Source of the DNA: Leptospira ellinghausenii
GTDB lineage: Bacteria; Spirochaetota; Leptospiria; Leptospirales; Leptospiraceae
DNA length: 64,000 bases
Assembly (NCBI RefSeq): GCF_003114815.1
Contig: NZ_BFAZ01000008.1
Span: 186,001-250,000, forward strand
Direction of reading: 5' to 3'
In this document: positions 16,623 through 25,748 of the stretch, one piece after another
How the letters are laid out: every line of letters begins with the position of its first letter
Numbering within the stretch: the first letter of the stretch is position 1
The notes under the pieces: generated by a model
Database searches by the model: none
What the model was told of the DNA's origin: nothing
What the model saw: only the letters and a program-made list of their open reading frames with translations
Program-made: the position numbers and the translations under genes

Positions 16623-18938
16623 ATGGTTCGATTTTTCCGAATGTACCTTCGGCTTTTGATTTTATTCTCATTCACTCTATCCTTTACTTTATGCAAACCA
16701 TCATCTTTAGAAAGTACTTGTGATGTAGATTCAAAATCTTTTTTTCAGGCATCCCTTATGAGATTTGCTACCGGTGATAAATCTCCCTCTTGCCTACCTG
16801 CCTTTCCATTTTACGAAGAGTTTGGTTTGTATGGAGGGGTGTTTGGTCCACCTGCAAAACTGTATGCGATGACATCCTACCGGAATCATCTTTTGATTGC
16901 TGGTGATTTTACGTTAGTTGGTCTTGCGACAGGAAGTGTATCTGTATTACATCCACAATCGGGAGCCGCCGTCCCCAGCCGTTTTTGTCCGTTTTTAAAA
17001 GTGAAAGGAGCCACCTACACTGCCGTATCTGATGGTAGTGGTGGATTTTACATTGGAGGGGAATTCACCCATGTCCAAGGGTTTGTTAGAAGCCAAGTGG
17101 CCCATATCTTACCCGGTTGCCAATTGGATCCAAATTTTAATCCAGTCTCCGATCCTTCGCGTACTGTTTACGCCTTACACTTACTAGGTGATAATTTGTA
17201 TGTAGGTGGTTTTTTTGGCTCTTGGGGATCCGGCACTCAAAGTAATCTTGCTTCTCTAAATCGATATACTGGTCAATTGAATACTGGGTTTAACGCAGGG
17301 ACTATCGATAACTTCGTTTATGCGATTACATCCTTTGGTTCTTCCCTATTTGTGGGAGGTAGTTTCCAGACGGTCAATTCACTCTCCAAATTTGGAATTG
17401 TGAAACTATCTGCATCCACTGGGAGTATCGATTCTAGTTTTACAAGCCAACTCTCTGCTTCTGGATCCGCTTACGAATTGTATTTGGGTACGGATATCCA
17501 AGGAAGCCCAATTCTGTATGTGGGTGGGAGTTTTACGACACCTAGAAATAACGCGGTAGCCTTTTATCCTGATGGGACCTTGGCGCCATGGAACCCAAAT
17601 CCCAATGCCACTGTTGAATCCATCCAACAATATGAAAATCAAGTGTATCTAGGTGGATCGTTTACTTCTGTTACAGGAGCGACGACAACAAACGGTCTTG
17701 TTGCAGTGGATAACCAATCAGGAACTGCCACGAGTAATACGTTTGGTCTGAACCAATCTGTATCTACCTTACAAATCATCGGGAACCAATTGTATGCCCT
17801 TGGTCAATTTACAGATGTGAAAGGTGTTCCCCGAAATTATGCAGCTGGTTTTGATCTACCCAGTGGTACTCTCACCAATTGGAATCCTTCCCTGGAAGAA
17901 CCTGTCACAAATCCTGGTGGTGCTTTGATACCGTTTGGGGGGGCAGTGGCCCTAACATACGCTAAATCATCCGTGAATGTCCAAACAAAAAGAAATTTTG
18001 TTGTCATCGATGAAGCGTCTGGTGCTCCCATTGATGGTACTCCCCAATTCGATTATCCCATTAAATCCATTCATGTAAAAGACAATCACCTCTTTCTTGG
18101 TGGAAGTTTTGAAACCATCAATGGCATTGCGAGGAGAGGATTTGCAATTCTCAATTTACCCACTTACGAATTAAATCCAACAAACTTACAAATCACAGAC
18201 CCATCACTTGAAATCCGAACCATCACAAGTGCAAATGGTCAGATTTTCTTTGGGGGAACGGGGATGACCACTGTGTCTGGGCAAACACGAAATGGTGTTG
18301 CTGCCATTTCATCTGAAACATTCCAACTCACCAATTGGAACCCAAACATAGGATCCAATAGTGCCACCTCCATGCTTGTAATCGGTGATGCTCTATTTTT
18401 AGGAGGGCTTTATACAACGTTAAATGGTAACAATACCATCAGCAATTACCGTGCCGTTGATTTAGTGAATGGTACAGCCATATCCTTACCATCCACAAGC
18501 AATTATCCATCGAGTGATGTGACAACACAAAGCCTATATGAGGGAAAAATTTATTTAGGCGGAATCTTCACATCCATTTCAGGGATTGGGAGTTTTCCAA
18601 ACATTGCAATTTTTGACTTAGGCACACAATCCTACGTAAACCCATCTCCCATTTATGCAAATGGTTTTGTGAATACTATCACACCTGGTGCGGATGGGAA
18701 ATTTTTTGTAGGAGGATCGTTTACGGGACTCAATGGTTCAACAACTTCCAATTTTGCAGGAGCATACCAATCAAAATCCAACACAATCGTTAACTGGGCA
18801 CCAAACCCTGATAACACGGTATATTCAAGTTTATATCGAAATGGGAAATGGCATGTTGGTGGTGAGTTTATCCACGCCTTCAACAAACCATATGGTGGAT
18901 TCTTTTTAACTGACTTAACGGAACCACCCAACAACTAA
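16623..18938 (+). CDS. Lipoprotein with 14-fold delta-60-like beta-propeller repeat, copy 2
   Basis: A 771-residue tandem paralog of the preceding gene. The signal peptide ends SFTLC, giving a lipidated Cys. The N-terminal shared motif ATGDKSPSCLP(A/S)F and the 14-unit repeat are conserved, including a degenerate eighth unit (VALTYAKSS in place of VFVTFDRS). Repeats include LLIAGDF, FYIGGEF, LYVGGFF, LFVGGSF, VYLGGSF, LFLGGSF, IFFGG, LFLGGLY, IYLGGIF, FFVGGSF and WHVGGEF. This conserved spacing shows duplication of the whole gene, not just repeat expansion. It ends five bases before the convergent patatin gene. Surface exposure and role are inferred only. Confidence 0.8.
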   Translation: MVRFFRMYLRLLILFSFTLSFTLCKPSSLESTCDVDSKSFFQASLMRFATGDKSPSCLPAFPFYEEFGLYGGVFGPPAKLYAMTSYRNHLLIAGDFTLVGLATGSVSVLHPQSGAAVPSRFCPFLKVKGATYTAVSDGSGGFYIGGEFTHVQGFVRSQVAHILPGCQLDPNFNPVSDPSRTVYALHLLGDNLYVGGFFGSWGSGTQSNLASLNRYTGQLNTGFNAGTIDNFVYAITSFGSSLFVGGSFQTVNSLSKFGIVKLSASTGSIDSSFTSQLSASGSAYELYLGTDIQGSPILYVGGSFTTPRNNAVAFYPDGTLAPWNPNPNATVESIQQYENQVYLGGSFTSVTGATTTNGLVAVDNQSGTATSNTFGLNQSVSTLQIIGNQLYALGQFTDVKGVPRNYAAGFDLPSGTLTNWNPSLEEPVTNPGGALIPFGGAVALTYAKSSVNVQTKRNFVVIDEASGAPIDGTPQFDYPIKSIHVKDNHLFLGGSFETINGIARRGFAILNLPTYELNPTNLQITDPSLEIRTITSANGQIFFGGTGMTTVSGQTRNGVAAISSETFQLTNWNPNIGSNSATSMLVIGDALFLGGLYTTLNGNNTISNYRAVDLVNGTAISLPSTSNYPSSDVTTQSLYEGKIYLGGIFTSISGIGSFPNIAIFDLGTQSYVNPSPIYANGFVNTITPGADGKFFVGGSFTGLNGSTTSNFAGAYQSKSNTIVNWAPNPDNTVYSSLYRNGKWHVGGEFIHAFNKPYGGFFLTDLTEPPNN

Positions 18939-18943
18939 GAAAG

Positions 18944-19876
18944 TTATTTATTTTGTTTTTTCTTACGTTTGAGAATGAACTGAATCGCTTCTTCGCCTTT
19001 TTTGACACCGAGTAAAGCCGTTTTATACAATTTTGTGCGAATGGTGGTTGTGAGTTTAACTGGGAGTGGTTCGTCAGGAGCAACTGTAATGATCTTTACT
19101 CCTCTTGGAGGTTTTACCACAATCTCTCTCGCTAAATTAAAATGAAAATGGTGGAGTTTACGCATCATCCTTCGGATGGTTCTGTGTTTTGGGAAAGCGA
19201 GTAAACTTGTTAGGCGAGTGAGTGGCCCTGATATATGCCGAATTGGTGAATTCATAATCACAACAATTTCTTTGTAACCAGCTTCAATGATATCTTGGAT
19301 GGGGAGTGGATTGAGGATGGCTGCATCCGAATACAATTTCCCATTTAACATGTGTTTTCCTCTAGTAGCGATAGGCAAAGAGGTTGCTGCTTTTAATAAA
19401 TCAAAAACATTACTGGATGTTGCTTTGATGTATTCGATGGAATGTGTGTGTAAATTACTAACGGCAATGACAAAATGAGGCAATTTTTTCGAATCCAACG
19501 TTTCGGATTCCAAACGAACTTTTTTACGAAAGATAAAATCAATTAGGTATTCTTGGTTTAAGAATGTTTTCCCTTGGAATGGGTGAAAGTAGGAAATGAG
19601 TTTACTGCCAGAGAGATCTCTGTACCAAACCCCAAGTGCTTTTTCACTTTTTACAGGCTCAACTTTCGGCATCGACACGTAATAGGCCGCAGCACAAGCC
19701 CCAGATGAGACACCCACCACCAAATCAAAGTAATTTGGCCTAAGGAACCGGTTCCAAGCATAAAGTACGCCACCCGAAAAGGCTCCCTTCATCCCACCAC
19801 CTTCCACTAATAGGGCCCGTTTTGTCCCTTTTGCCTTGGGAATTTTGGGAGTTTGGTTTGGATTTTGGTCAGTCAT
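18944..19876 (-). CDS. Patatin-like phospholipase
   Basis: A 310-residue serine hydrolase of the patatin family. The oxyanion motif is GGGMKG at 26-31, the nucleophile is S57 in GVSSG, and the catalytic Asp is in SDAAILNPLP. It has the YDA/DG-like dyad instead of a triad. The start at 19876 is chosen because GGAGAG lies four bases before it, whereas the ATG four codons upstream has no ribosome site. Members hydrolyse phospholipids or lysolipids; a bacterial role in lipid turnover is likely. The C-terminal end is lysine rich. No signal peptide is seen. Confidence 0.85.
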   Translation of the reverse strand: MTDQNPNQTPKIPKAKGTKRALLVEGGGMKGAFSGGVLYAWNRFLRPNYFDLVVGVSSGACAAAYYVSMPKVEPVKSEKALGVWYRDLSGSKLISYFHPFQGKTFLNQEYLIDFIFRKKVRLESETLDSKKLPHFVIAVSNLHTHSIEYIKATSSNVFDLLKAATSLPIATRGKHMLNGKLYSDAAILNPLPIQDIIEAGYKEIVVIMNSPIRHISGPLTRLTSLLAFPKHRTIRRMMRKLHHFHFNLAREIVVKPPRGVKIITVAPDEPLPVKLTTTIRTKLYKTALLGVKKGEEAIQFILKRKKKQNK

Positions 19877-19981
19877 AAGTCTCTCCATACCAGAGTCTTC
19901 CCACCCAGATTTGGTTGCAAAAAGGATTCAAAAAAAATGGAAAGAGGACAATAAAAATCGCTACGAAGGCAATTGATTTGT

Positions 19982-20542
19982 ATGCTCGGAATTCGTACCA
20001 TTGAAATCGAAGTCGAAGGTTTGTCTGTCAAGGGAACCTTACAATGGTCTACCCATTCCTTTTACCAATTGGAAATGTATGTCCCCTACTCAGGACCTGT
20101 GTATACATTCTCGTTTCCTAAATTATTCCCACCCTTCCAAGAAGAAACTTTGGCGGAAATCGAACAAAATGCCAAAAGCCACCTTCGTACTTTGTATTAT
20201 AAATGTGAAGGCATAAAGAAGGAAATCCCTAAGATTGAAACAGCCCTCAAAGAGTTTTGGACGGAGATCCAATCAATCCCGGTACTTTCCCCAAGTGAGT
20301 GGAAACAAAAAAATGAATTTTTAAAACAGGCAATGCTTGCAGGTTATATGGACAAAGCCATATACGAAAAAACAATTTATGATCTAACAACTGTCATGGA
20401 AAAAAAACAAAATGAACGCGAGAAACGTTGCGAATCATTTTTATCTCAGTACCTTCCCGAGTTTTCCCACTTACAAAATCATTTTTCGTGGATTCGTTTC
20501 TGTTATGAATTCACTGAAAAAAAACACTTACTCCTTCTTTAA
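19982..20542 (+). CDS. Hypothetical protein, 186 aa
   Basis: A soluble 186-residue protein of unknown family. The N-terminal half looks like a beta-rich domain (LGIRTIEIEVEGLSVKG, ending near YTFSFPKLFPPF), and the C-terminal half is a helical and charged region. No signal peptide or catalytic motif is visible. The ATG at 19982 was preferred to a TTG nine bases upstream. A GGGAAA-TTTA-TTTCCC hairpin lies about 60 bases after the stop, without a T-run. Confidence 0.55.
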   Translation: MLGIRTIEIEVEGLSVKGTLQWSTHSFYQLEMYVPYSGPVYTFSFPKLFPPFQEETLAEIEQNAKSHLRTLYYKCEGIKKEIPKIETALKEFWTEIQSIPVLSPSEWKQKNEFLKQAMLAGYMDKAIYEKTIYDLTTVMEKKQNEREKRCESFLSQYLPEFSHLQNHFSWIRFCYEFTEKKHLLLL

Positions 20543-20642
20543 AAAATCCTTTTTCTTGCCAAAGAGATGCGGATGGGCTTTACTTTCCAATAGATGGGAA
20601 ATTTATTTCCCGTTACTATAGAATAGAACTTGGAAATTAGCT

Positions 20643-21776
20643 ATGCGACCAATGGACCAAATCACAGGCAAAGAACAAAAAAACCATGTGATCTTACACT
20701 ATTTAATGAATCAGGAAATGAAAGCCAATTGGAATGGTCAGGTGCAAACCATGACGGTTTTACAAGAAGTGCCTGGTGGTGAAGAAATTATTGTGCAATG
20801 GGCAGAAGTTTGGCCTATTGGTGAAGGATCTACTGTTGTTCTTTCCAAGTTACTTGCTCGTTATCTAGAACTCCATTGTACCTTTGTCAAACAATTGGCC
20901 CCACATAAAATCCAATTAAAGGTCGAAAAAGTACTCATTGCTAAAAAAGAAAGGTTAAACCCTCGATTTACCATCACCGAAGAAGGAATGGTCAATGTAA
21001 CCAATATCGTCAGTTCCAAAACCATCATCGAAGCAAATATGTTTAATATCCCAACACTTGTACGTGTTAACTTTGAAGACTATCGCAAACGTATGATGGT
21101 TCGTTCTGGTGAAGCTGGAATGATGGACATTTTTAAATCGGGAATGGAACGTAAGTTTGATGTTGTGAAATCAACACAAAAGATTTTGTTCATCAAAGAT
21201 GCAACAAATCCAGAAAGTTACCGAATGGACGCGGAAGGTTTTTTAAATTACGAAGATGATATCGAAGAGAATGTCGACAAACTCGCGTTTGCCGCTCGTG
21301 ACAAAAAAATCAAATCGGAACTCATATTACCAATTTTGTACAAAAACGAATTAGAAGAAATTATTCCTATTGGATATTATTTCTTACAAACCAAAGACAA
21401 AAACATCACCGAAGACGATTTAAAGTTTTACCAAACACAAATTGCAGAAATGATCGAAAGGATCAAAGATGCAAATCTAATGACAACTGTGGAAAAATTT
21501 CCAGTCCTCGACTTATCTGCGACTGGTCTCAAACTTAAGATCACAAATAGCAGTTTGGTGGAAACTCTTCCAAAACAAAAAGGAATTTTATTAGAATTGG
21601 TATTCAAACTCCAAACCCCATTTCGTTTTTTTGGGAAAATTGCTTGGTCTCATAAAGAAGAATCAGGTGATTTGCTTGTGGGTGTAGAATTTTCTGGAAA
21701 ACGAACCTATGCTGAAAAAGTTCGTTTTGAAGAGAACATTGAAATCATCAAAAACAATGGTAGGACAGCTGCCTAA
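20643..21776 (+). CDS. DUF1577-like protein with C-terminal PilZ-like domain
   Basis: A 377-residue cytoplasmic protein. The N-terminal 250 residues have the pattern of the Leptospira-restricted DUF1577 family. The last 90 residues look like a PilZ domain: LDLSATGLKLKI is the DxSxxG-type strand, with hydrophobic strands FFGKIAWSHK and LLVGVEFSGK after it. PilZ domains often bind c-di-GMP, but the N-terminal RxxxR motif is not clear, so binding here is not certain. It stands alone between two reverse or unrelated genes. A motility or envelope role is possible. Confidence 0.65.
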   Translation: MRPMDQITGKEQKNHVILHYLMNQEMKANWNGQVQTMTVLQEVPGGEEIIVQWAEVWPIGEGSTVVLSKLLARYLELHCTFVKQLAPHKIQLKVEKVLIAKKERLNPRFTITEEGMVNVTNIVSSKTIIEANMFNIPTLVRVNFEDYRKRMMVRSGEAGMMDIFKSGMERKFDVVKSTQKILFIKDATNPESYRMDAEGFLNYEDDIEENVDKLAFAARDKKIKSELILPILYKNELEEIIPIGYYFLQTKDKNITEDDLKFYQTQIAEMIERIKDANLMTTVEKFPVLDLSATGLKLKITNSSLVETLPKQKGILLELVFKLQTPFRFFGKIAWSHKEESGDLLVGVEFSGKRTYAEKVRFEENIEIIKNNGRTAA

Positions 21777-21780
21777 TTTT

Positions 21781-22095
21781 TTAACGAATTTCCAATTTGA
21801 TTGTTTTAGAGAATTTGGGAATTTCGTAGGCGCAAACATAGTATAACATCTTTAAGTCGATGTAATCGTAGGCTCTTGCCAAATCCTTTTGCCACATAGT
21901 ATCCATTTTTTCCCAAGGAAGATTTGGATACTTTTGTTTTTCCGATGATGGAATTTTTAAAGATTCCGTTTGGATGGTTTTTAACATTTCTTCTGCAAAA
22001 AAACTATCGTGTTCCCCTTCTTTGAATTCTTGGATTTGATTTCGGAAAATAAAAGCTTCCAATTCTTTGCAATAAAAGACTAATTCATGAAACAT
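21781..22095 (-). CDS. Small hypothetical protein, 104 aa
   Basis: A 104-residue soluble protein, mostly helical, with no recognised motif. It contains FYCKELEAFIFRNQIQEF and a Cys/Tyr-rich C-terminal stretch (LYYVCAYEIPK). It converges with the DUF1577-like gene, with a four-base gap. Length, compact location and coding-like composition support it, but there is nothing to name its role. Confidence 0.5.
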   Translation of the reverse strand: MFHELVFYCKELEAFIFRNQIQEFKEGEHDSFFAEEMLKTIQTESLKIPSSEKQKYPNLPWEKMDTMWQKDLARAYDYIDLKMLYYVCAYEIPKFSKTIKLEIR

Positions 22096-22179
22096 GGTAT
22101 CAACTAAAAATTGAGAAGTTCCTTAGGCTAGTTTTTTTCATTGGCAAAGTTCTGCCGTTTCTTTACCCTTTCGATAGAT

Positions 22180-22569
22180 ATGAAACCATTCCTTTCCCTT
22201 TTGATTTCGATATTGTTTCTTTTGGTTCTCCCCATCGCGTCCGCAGAAAAAGATTTCCAGATCATTGACATTGTCATTGGTAAAGGGGATGAAGCATTTT
22301 CTGGCTCTTATGTGACTGTTCATTATGTAGGCAAATTGCAAAACGGAACCAAATTTGATAGTTCCAGAGACCGCAACCGTCCCTTTGAATTCAATTTAGG
22401 TGCTGGGGAAGTGGTGAAGGGATGGGACAAAGGAATCAAAGGCATGCGAGTGGGTGGCAAACGAAAACTCATCATCCCACCAGAACTTGGGTATGGAAGC
22501 AAACGTGTGGGAAACATCCCCCCTGATTCCACACTTATCTTTGAAGTCGAACTGTTGAAGATCTATTAG
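22180..22569 (+). CDS. Exported FKBP-type peptidyl-prolyl isomerase
   Basis: A 129-residue protein with a signal peptide ending ASA and a single FKBP domain. The domain motifs are VTVHYVGKLQNGTKFDSS, FNLGAGEVVKGWDKGIKGM, and KRKLIIPPELGYG, all conserved for isomerase activity. The ATG at 22180 is chosen because the longer TTG-led form adds no meaningful sequence and lacks the signal-peptide context. It should assist folding of periplasmic or outer-membrane proteins. It is the first of a forward cluster with the YHYH lipoprotein, the MORN-like lipoprotein and the SCO protein. Confidence 0.9.
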   Translation: MKPFLSLLISILFLLVLPIASAEKDFQIIDIVIGKGDEAFSGSYVTVHYVGKLQNGTKFDSSRDRNRPFEFNLGAGEVVKGWDKGIKGMRVGGKRKLIIPPELGYGSKRVGNIPPDSTLIFEVELLKIY

Positions 22570-22666
22570 TACAAAGACTCATCAACTTTCCAATATTCGA
22601 AAGAAAGGAATTTCAATTAGGGAAATTCCTTGACAAGACCTAGAATCATTCCATGCTACTGCGTCT

Positions 22667-23572
22667 ATGGAAAGGAAACAAATTTTAGCGACCACCTCTC
22701 TTCTCGTACTCTTCGTACTTCTCCTCACAAACTGCAAACCCAAATCAGACTCTGATGAAGATACCTTACTCTTGTTAGCTGCAGCAGCTTCTAGAATTTG
22801 TGCCAACTCAGCATACACAGGAACCACTGTTGTGGCCTCCACTGCCACTTTGGATACCAATACTGATTGTATCACTGGTATGACCTCTTCTATGTCAGCA
22901 GACTTACCTGCATGGATCCGAAACAATTTTAAATGTGCAGTAGGTTCTGTTTCCGGAACTAATTATGTATTCCGTTCCCAAAATATCCCGAATAACAAAA
23001 GTTATTATTTTGGATCCACTTCACCACGTTATGAAGCCTTAGGGAGTGGACAAAAAGCCGCGGGGACCAACCAAATTTCCTCCCAGTGTTTGGTGTATAC
23101 CATCCCAAGTTCTCCTTCTGAAAAACTCACGAACAAAACAGGTACCCAAAGTGGGTATGCTTCCGTGGGGATCACTGTAAATGGTCTTGCCATTTTTAAT
23201 AATGCAGCAGCAGCCCCTGATACACTTTCGACAGAAGCACAAACCTTTGACCAATACAATGGACACCCACAAAATTCAGGTGTTTACCACCACCATTCGC
23301 AGCCATTGAATGTTTCGAACAACAATTCCAATCTAATTGGGATGTTAATCGATGGTTATGCAGTATATGGTAGAGATTGTACGGACGCAGGTAGTTCAAC
23401 TACAACTCCTACGATTGGATCTGGATTAGATAATAATCACGGTCATATATCTACAACATTACATTTTTCTTCGCCAACTTACCATTACCATTACACCTCT
23501 GATCCAACAGCTACTATTCCAACCCTAATTGGTTCTTATTTTCATGGAACTCCAGGAACGGTTTCCAACTAA
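22667..23572 (+). CDS. YHYH domain lipoprotein
   Basis: A 301-residue lipoprotein with signal peptide ending LLTNC. The mature region has the YHYH-domain hallmarks: YHHHSQP at about 200, and the C-terminal YHYHYT. These His-rich loops are typical of the family, whose members are predicted to bind metal. A short DGYAVYGRDC loop lies between. The domain is common near copper and cytochrome-oxidase assembly genes, which fits the SCO1/SenC gene two genes downstream. It is probably periplasmic-facing. Its stop codon lies inside the MORN-like gene, so the two overlap and are co-transcribed. Confidence 0.8.
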   Translation: MERKQILATTSLLVLFVLLLTNCKPKSDSDEDTLLLLAAAASRICANSAYTGTTVVASTATLDTNTDCITGMTSSMSADLPAWIRNNFKCAVGSVSGTNYVFRSQNIPNNKSYYFGSTSPRYEALGSGQKAAGTNQISSQCLVYTIPSSPSEKLTNKTGTQSGYASVGITVNGLAIFNNAAAAPDTLSTEAQTFDQYNGHPQNSGVYHHHSQPLNVSNNNSNLIGMLIDGYAVYGRDCTDAGSSTTTPTIGSGLDNNHGHISTTLHFSSPTYHYHYTSDPTATIPTLIGSYFHGTPGTVSN

Positions 23573-24179
23573 CAAGGCCTTGTTGTTCCCAATTCGATTT
23601 GTCTTTGTTTCACTTTTGTTTTTCCTTAATTTGTCTTGTGGCAAAGTAACAATACAACAAGGGGACAAAGACCTTTCGGAAGACCAAAACCATTTCCTTT
23701 TGTACAAAGGAAAACCATTCAATGGGTTTTACGTGGCCGAAAATGCCGTACTTGCTGAAACCTATGAAACCGAATTTTACAAAGGTGTACCTCACGGAAG
23801 TTATACGGTAAAATCCTTTTCTGGTGTGTTACTCGAATCTCGGCACATTCGGTATGGGCAAAAACATGGAACCCAAACCTTATACTTCCCATCGGGTAAG
23901 GTCCGCCAATCTTCGGAGTATGATATGGGAGTCCCAATCGGGGAACATTTTGAATACTTTGACAATGGACAAATGGCAACCTACCAAACCTTCTTCCCCT
24001 CTGGGAAACCAAAGGTGGTGAAAAAATGGAACAAACGGGGACAAATTTATTTGAACCAAGTGTTTTTGGAATCAGGAGAAAGTTTTGGCCGTCCAGGCAG
24101 TAAACTCTGTGATCCCATCCCAGAAGAGACTGTGAACCAAACTGGCATTAACTCTCCTAACACAACCACCAAACTTTGA
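23544..24179 (+). CDS. MORN-repeat-like lipoprotein
   Basis: A 211-residue exported protein with a lipobox-like LNLSC at the end of the hydrophobic stretch. The mature part has repeated segments of the form G(K/Q)xxGxxxxYxxxGxxxxxxxY, for example GVPHGSYTVK, YGQKHGTQTLYFPSG and MGVPIGEHFEYFDNG, as in MORN/YwqK-like proteins. The ATG at 23544 gives a long n-region; a TTG at 23580 preceded by AAGG would give a shorter one and is a fair alternative. With either start, it overlaps or abuts the YHYH gene. Its role is unknown, but neighbours suggest envelope metal handling. Confidence 0.6.
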   Translation: MELQERFPTNKALLFPIRFVFVSLLFFLNLSCGKVTIQQGDKDLSEDQNHFLLYKGKPFNGFYVAENAVLAETYETEFYKGVPHGSYTVKSFSGVLLESRHIRYGQKHGTQTLYFPSGKVRQSSEYDMGVPIGEHFEYFDNGQMATYQTFFPSGKPKVVKKWNKRGQIYLNQVFLESGESFGRPGSKLCDPIPEETVNQTGINSPNTTTKL

Positions 24180-24213
24180 TGAGTCGATTCAAGGGGAGTT
24201 ACCCTTTTTGCAA

Positions 24214-24933
24214 ATGAATGAAACAAAACCAGGTCCGAATCTGATGAAACCAAATTACTTCTTTGGGAATATTGTTTCCAAAACCACTTCAATCTTTCTT
24301 TTCTGTTTGGTGAGTTCGTTTGTTTTGGGAACGTGTAAGGAAAACCAGTCTTATCCCGAAACGGATTCTTTGCCCTATTTTTCAGGAAAAGACTTCGATC
24401 CGATTTGGACAAAAGTTCCAAACGAATCACCTGGATTACACCAAATCCCCGAAGGATTCAAACTCACAAACCATTTGGGAAACCAAATTCAGCTCAGAGA
24501 ACATTCGCCTAAAATCAGTTTGGTTGTCTTCTTTTATGCAACCTGTCGTGGGATTTGTCCGATGATCACAAAAAATATCATCCAAATCGAACCACAACTA
24601 TCCGAATTCAAAGACTTAGAAATTAGTTCCATCTCCATCAATCCAAAGGAAGACACACCCGCAGTCCTTTCCAAGTACCGCACTCTCTACAAAATCCAAA
24701 ATCCAAACTGGAATTTTTATACAGGGGAACTTTTGGCCATTGAATCCTTTGCCAAAACCACATGTGGGGCAGAGGTAGAAGGATTTTCTGTAGAAAAAAA
24801 CAAATACGAATTTGTTCATACCGAAAATATTTTTTTATTTGATGGGAACAAATACCTTCGTGGGATTTACCGCGCCAAAGGGACTGGCGACATACAGAGA
24901 TTAGTCGCAGACCTTAGGATCCTCACCAAATAG
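24214..24933 (+). CDS. SCO1/SenC-family thiol protein
   Basis: A 239-residue exported protein with a hydrophobic N-terminal segment and a loose lipobox-like LGTC (Cys41). The thioredoxin-fold copper site is present: CRGICP supplies the CxxxC pair, and HTENIFLFD supplies the distal histidine. SCO proteins load copper into the CuA site of cytochrome c oxidase or act as thiol reductases. The N-terminal length is uncertain, as a TTG at 24208 has better spacing to the GGGGAG site. It ends a cluster of three lipoproteins. Confidence 0.85.
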   Translation: MNETKPGPNLMKPNYFFGNIVSKTTSIFLFCLVSSFVLGTCKENQSYPETDSLPYFSGKDFDPIWTKVPNESPGLHQIPEGFKLTNHLGNQIQLREHSPKISLVVFFYATCRGICPMITKNIIQIEPQLSEFKDLEISSISINPKEDTPAVLSKYRTLYKIQNPNWNFYTGELLAIESFAKTTCGAEVEGFSVEKNKYEFVHTENIFLFDGNKYLRGIYRAKGTGDIQRLVADLRILTK

Positions 24934-24986
24934 TTGGTTGGGTTCCTAAGGGGAAGAGAAATAAAGAATCGAAAAATCTAGGGTAC

Positions 24987-25748
24987 TTAATTTTTGATTT
25001 TGTACCCAGTACGAAAGATAAGCCATGTGACTGCCAAACAAACAGAAAGGAACACAAGGATCATCCCAATACTCACGGACAAAGCAACATCCGCTCGTTC
25101 AAAAAAACTATAACGAAACCCACTCACCAAATACAATACGGGGTTAAACATACTGATTTTTTGCCAAAAACTGGGTAACATTTGGATGGAATAAAAACTC
25201 CCACCGAGAAATACAAGAGGAGTGATGACAAGCATCGGAATCATTTGTAATTTTTCGAAACTGTCAGCCCAAATCCCAATCACAAACCCAAACAAACTAA
25301 AACTAATGCAGGTTAAGAGGAGAAAAAATACCATCAGGAATGGATGGTCAATGCGAATGGGAACAAAAAAAGAAGCAGTGATGAGCATAAGAATCCCGAG
25401 CATCAGTGATTTAGTTGCCGCAGCTCCCACATACCCAATCACAACTTCCCACATCGTCACAGGTGCCGAAAGGATTTCATAAATGGTTCCATTGAACTTG
25501 GGAAAATAAATCCCAAAGGATGCATTGGAGATACTTTCTGTCAGGAGTGACAACATCACAAGGCCTGGTACAATAAAACTTCCATAATGGATTCCATCAA
25601 TCTCTTGGATCCGAGACCCAATCGCAGAACCAAATACAATGAAGTACAAAGATGTGGATAATACAGGAGAGGCTATACTTTGTAATAACGTACGAAATGT
25701 ACGAGCCATTTCAAATTGATAAATTGCTTGGATGGCATGGAAATTCAT
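24987..25748 (-). CDS. ABC-2 type transporter permease
   Basis: A 253-residue integral membrane protein with about six hydrophobic segments and the ABC-2 permease pattern, including a conserved [19 protein letters not shown] stretch and the ETSA-like region near the middle. Its start overlaps the ATPase stop by four bases. With that ATPase it should form an exporter for a drug, lipid or polysaccharide; substrate unknown. It is the last gene of the three-gene operon. Confidence 0.85.
   Translation of the reverse strand: MNFHAIQAIYQFEMARTFRTLLQSIASPVLSTSLYFIVFGSAIGSRIQEIDGIHYGSFIVPGLVMLSLLTESISNASFGIYFPKFNGTIYEILSAPVTMWEVVIGYVGAAATKSLMLGILMLITASFFVPIRIDHPFLMVFFLLLTCISFSLFGFVIGIWADSFEKLQMIPMLVITPLVFLGGSFYSIQMLPSFWQKISMFNPVLYLVSGFRYSFFERADVALSVSIGMILVFLSVCLAVTWLIFRTGYKIKN

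Noticed and set aside
20596..20611. GGGAAA-TTTA-TTTCCC hairpin as a terminator
   Set aside because: The stem is short and no T-run follows, so it was not listed as a feature.
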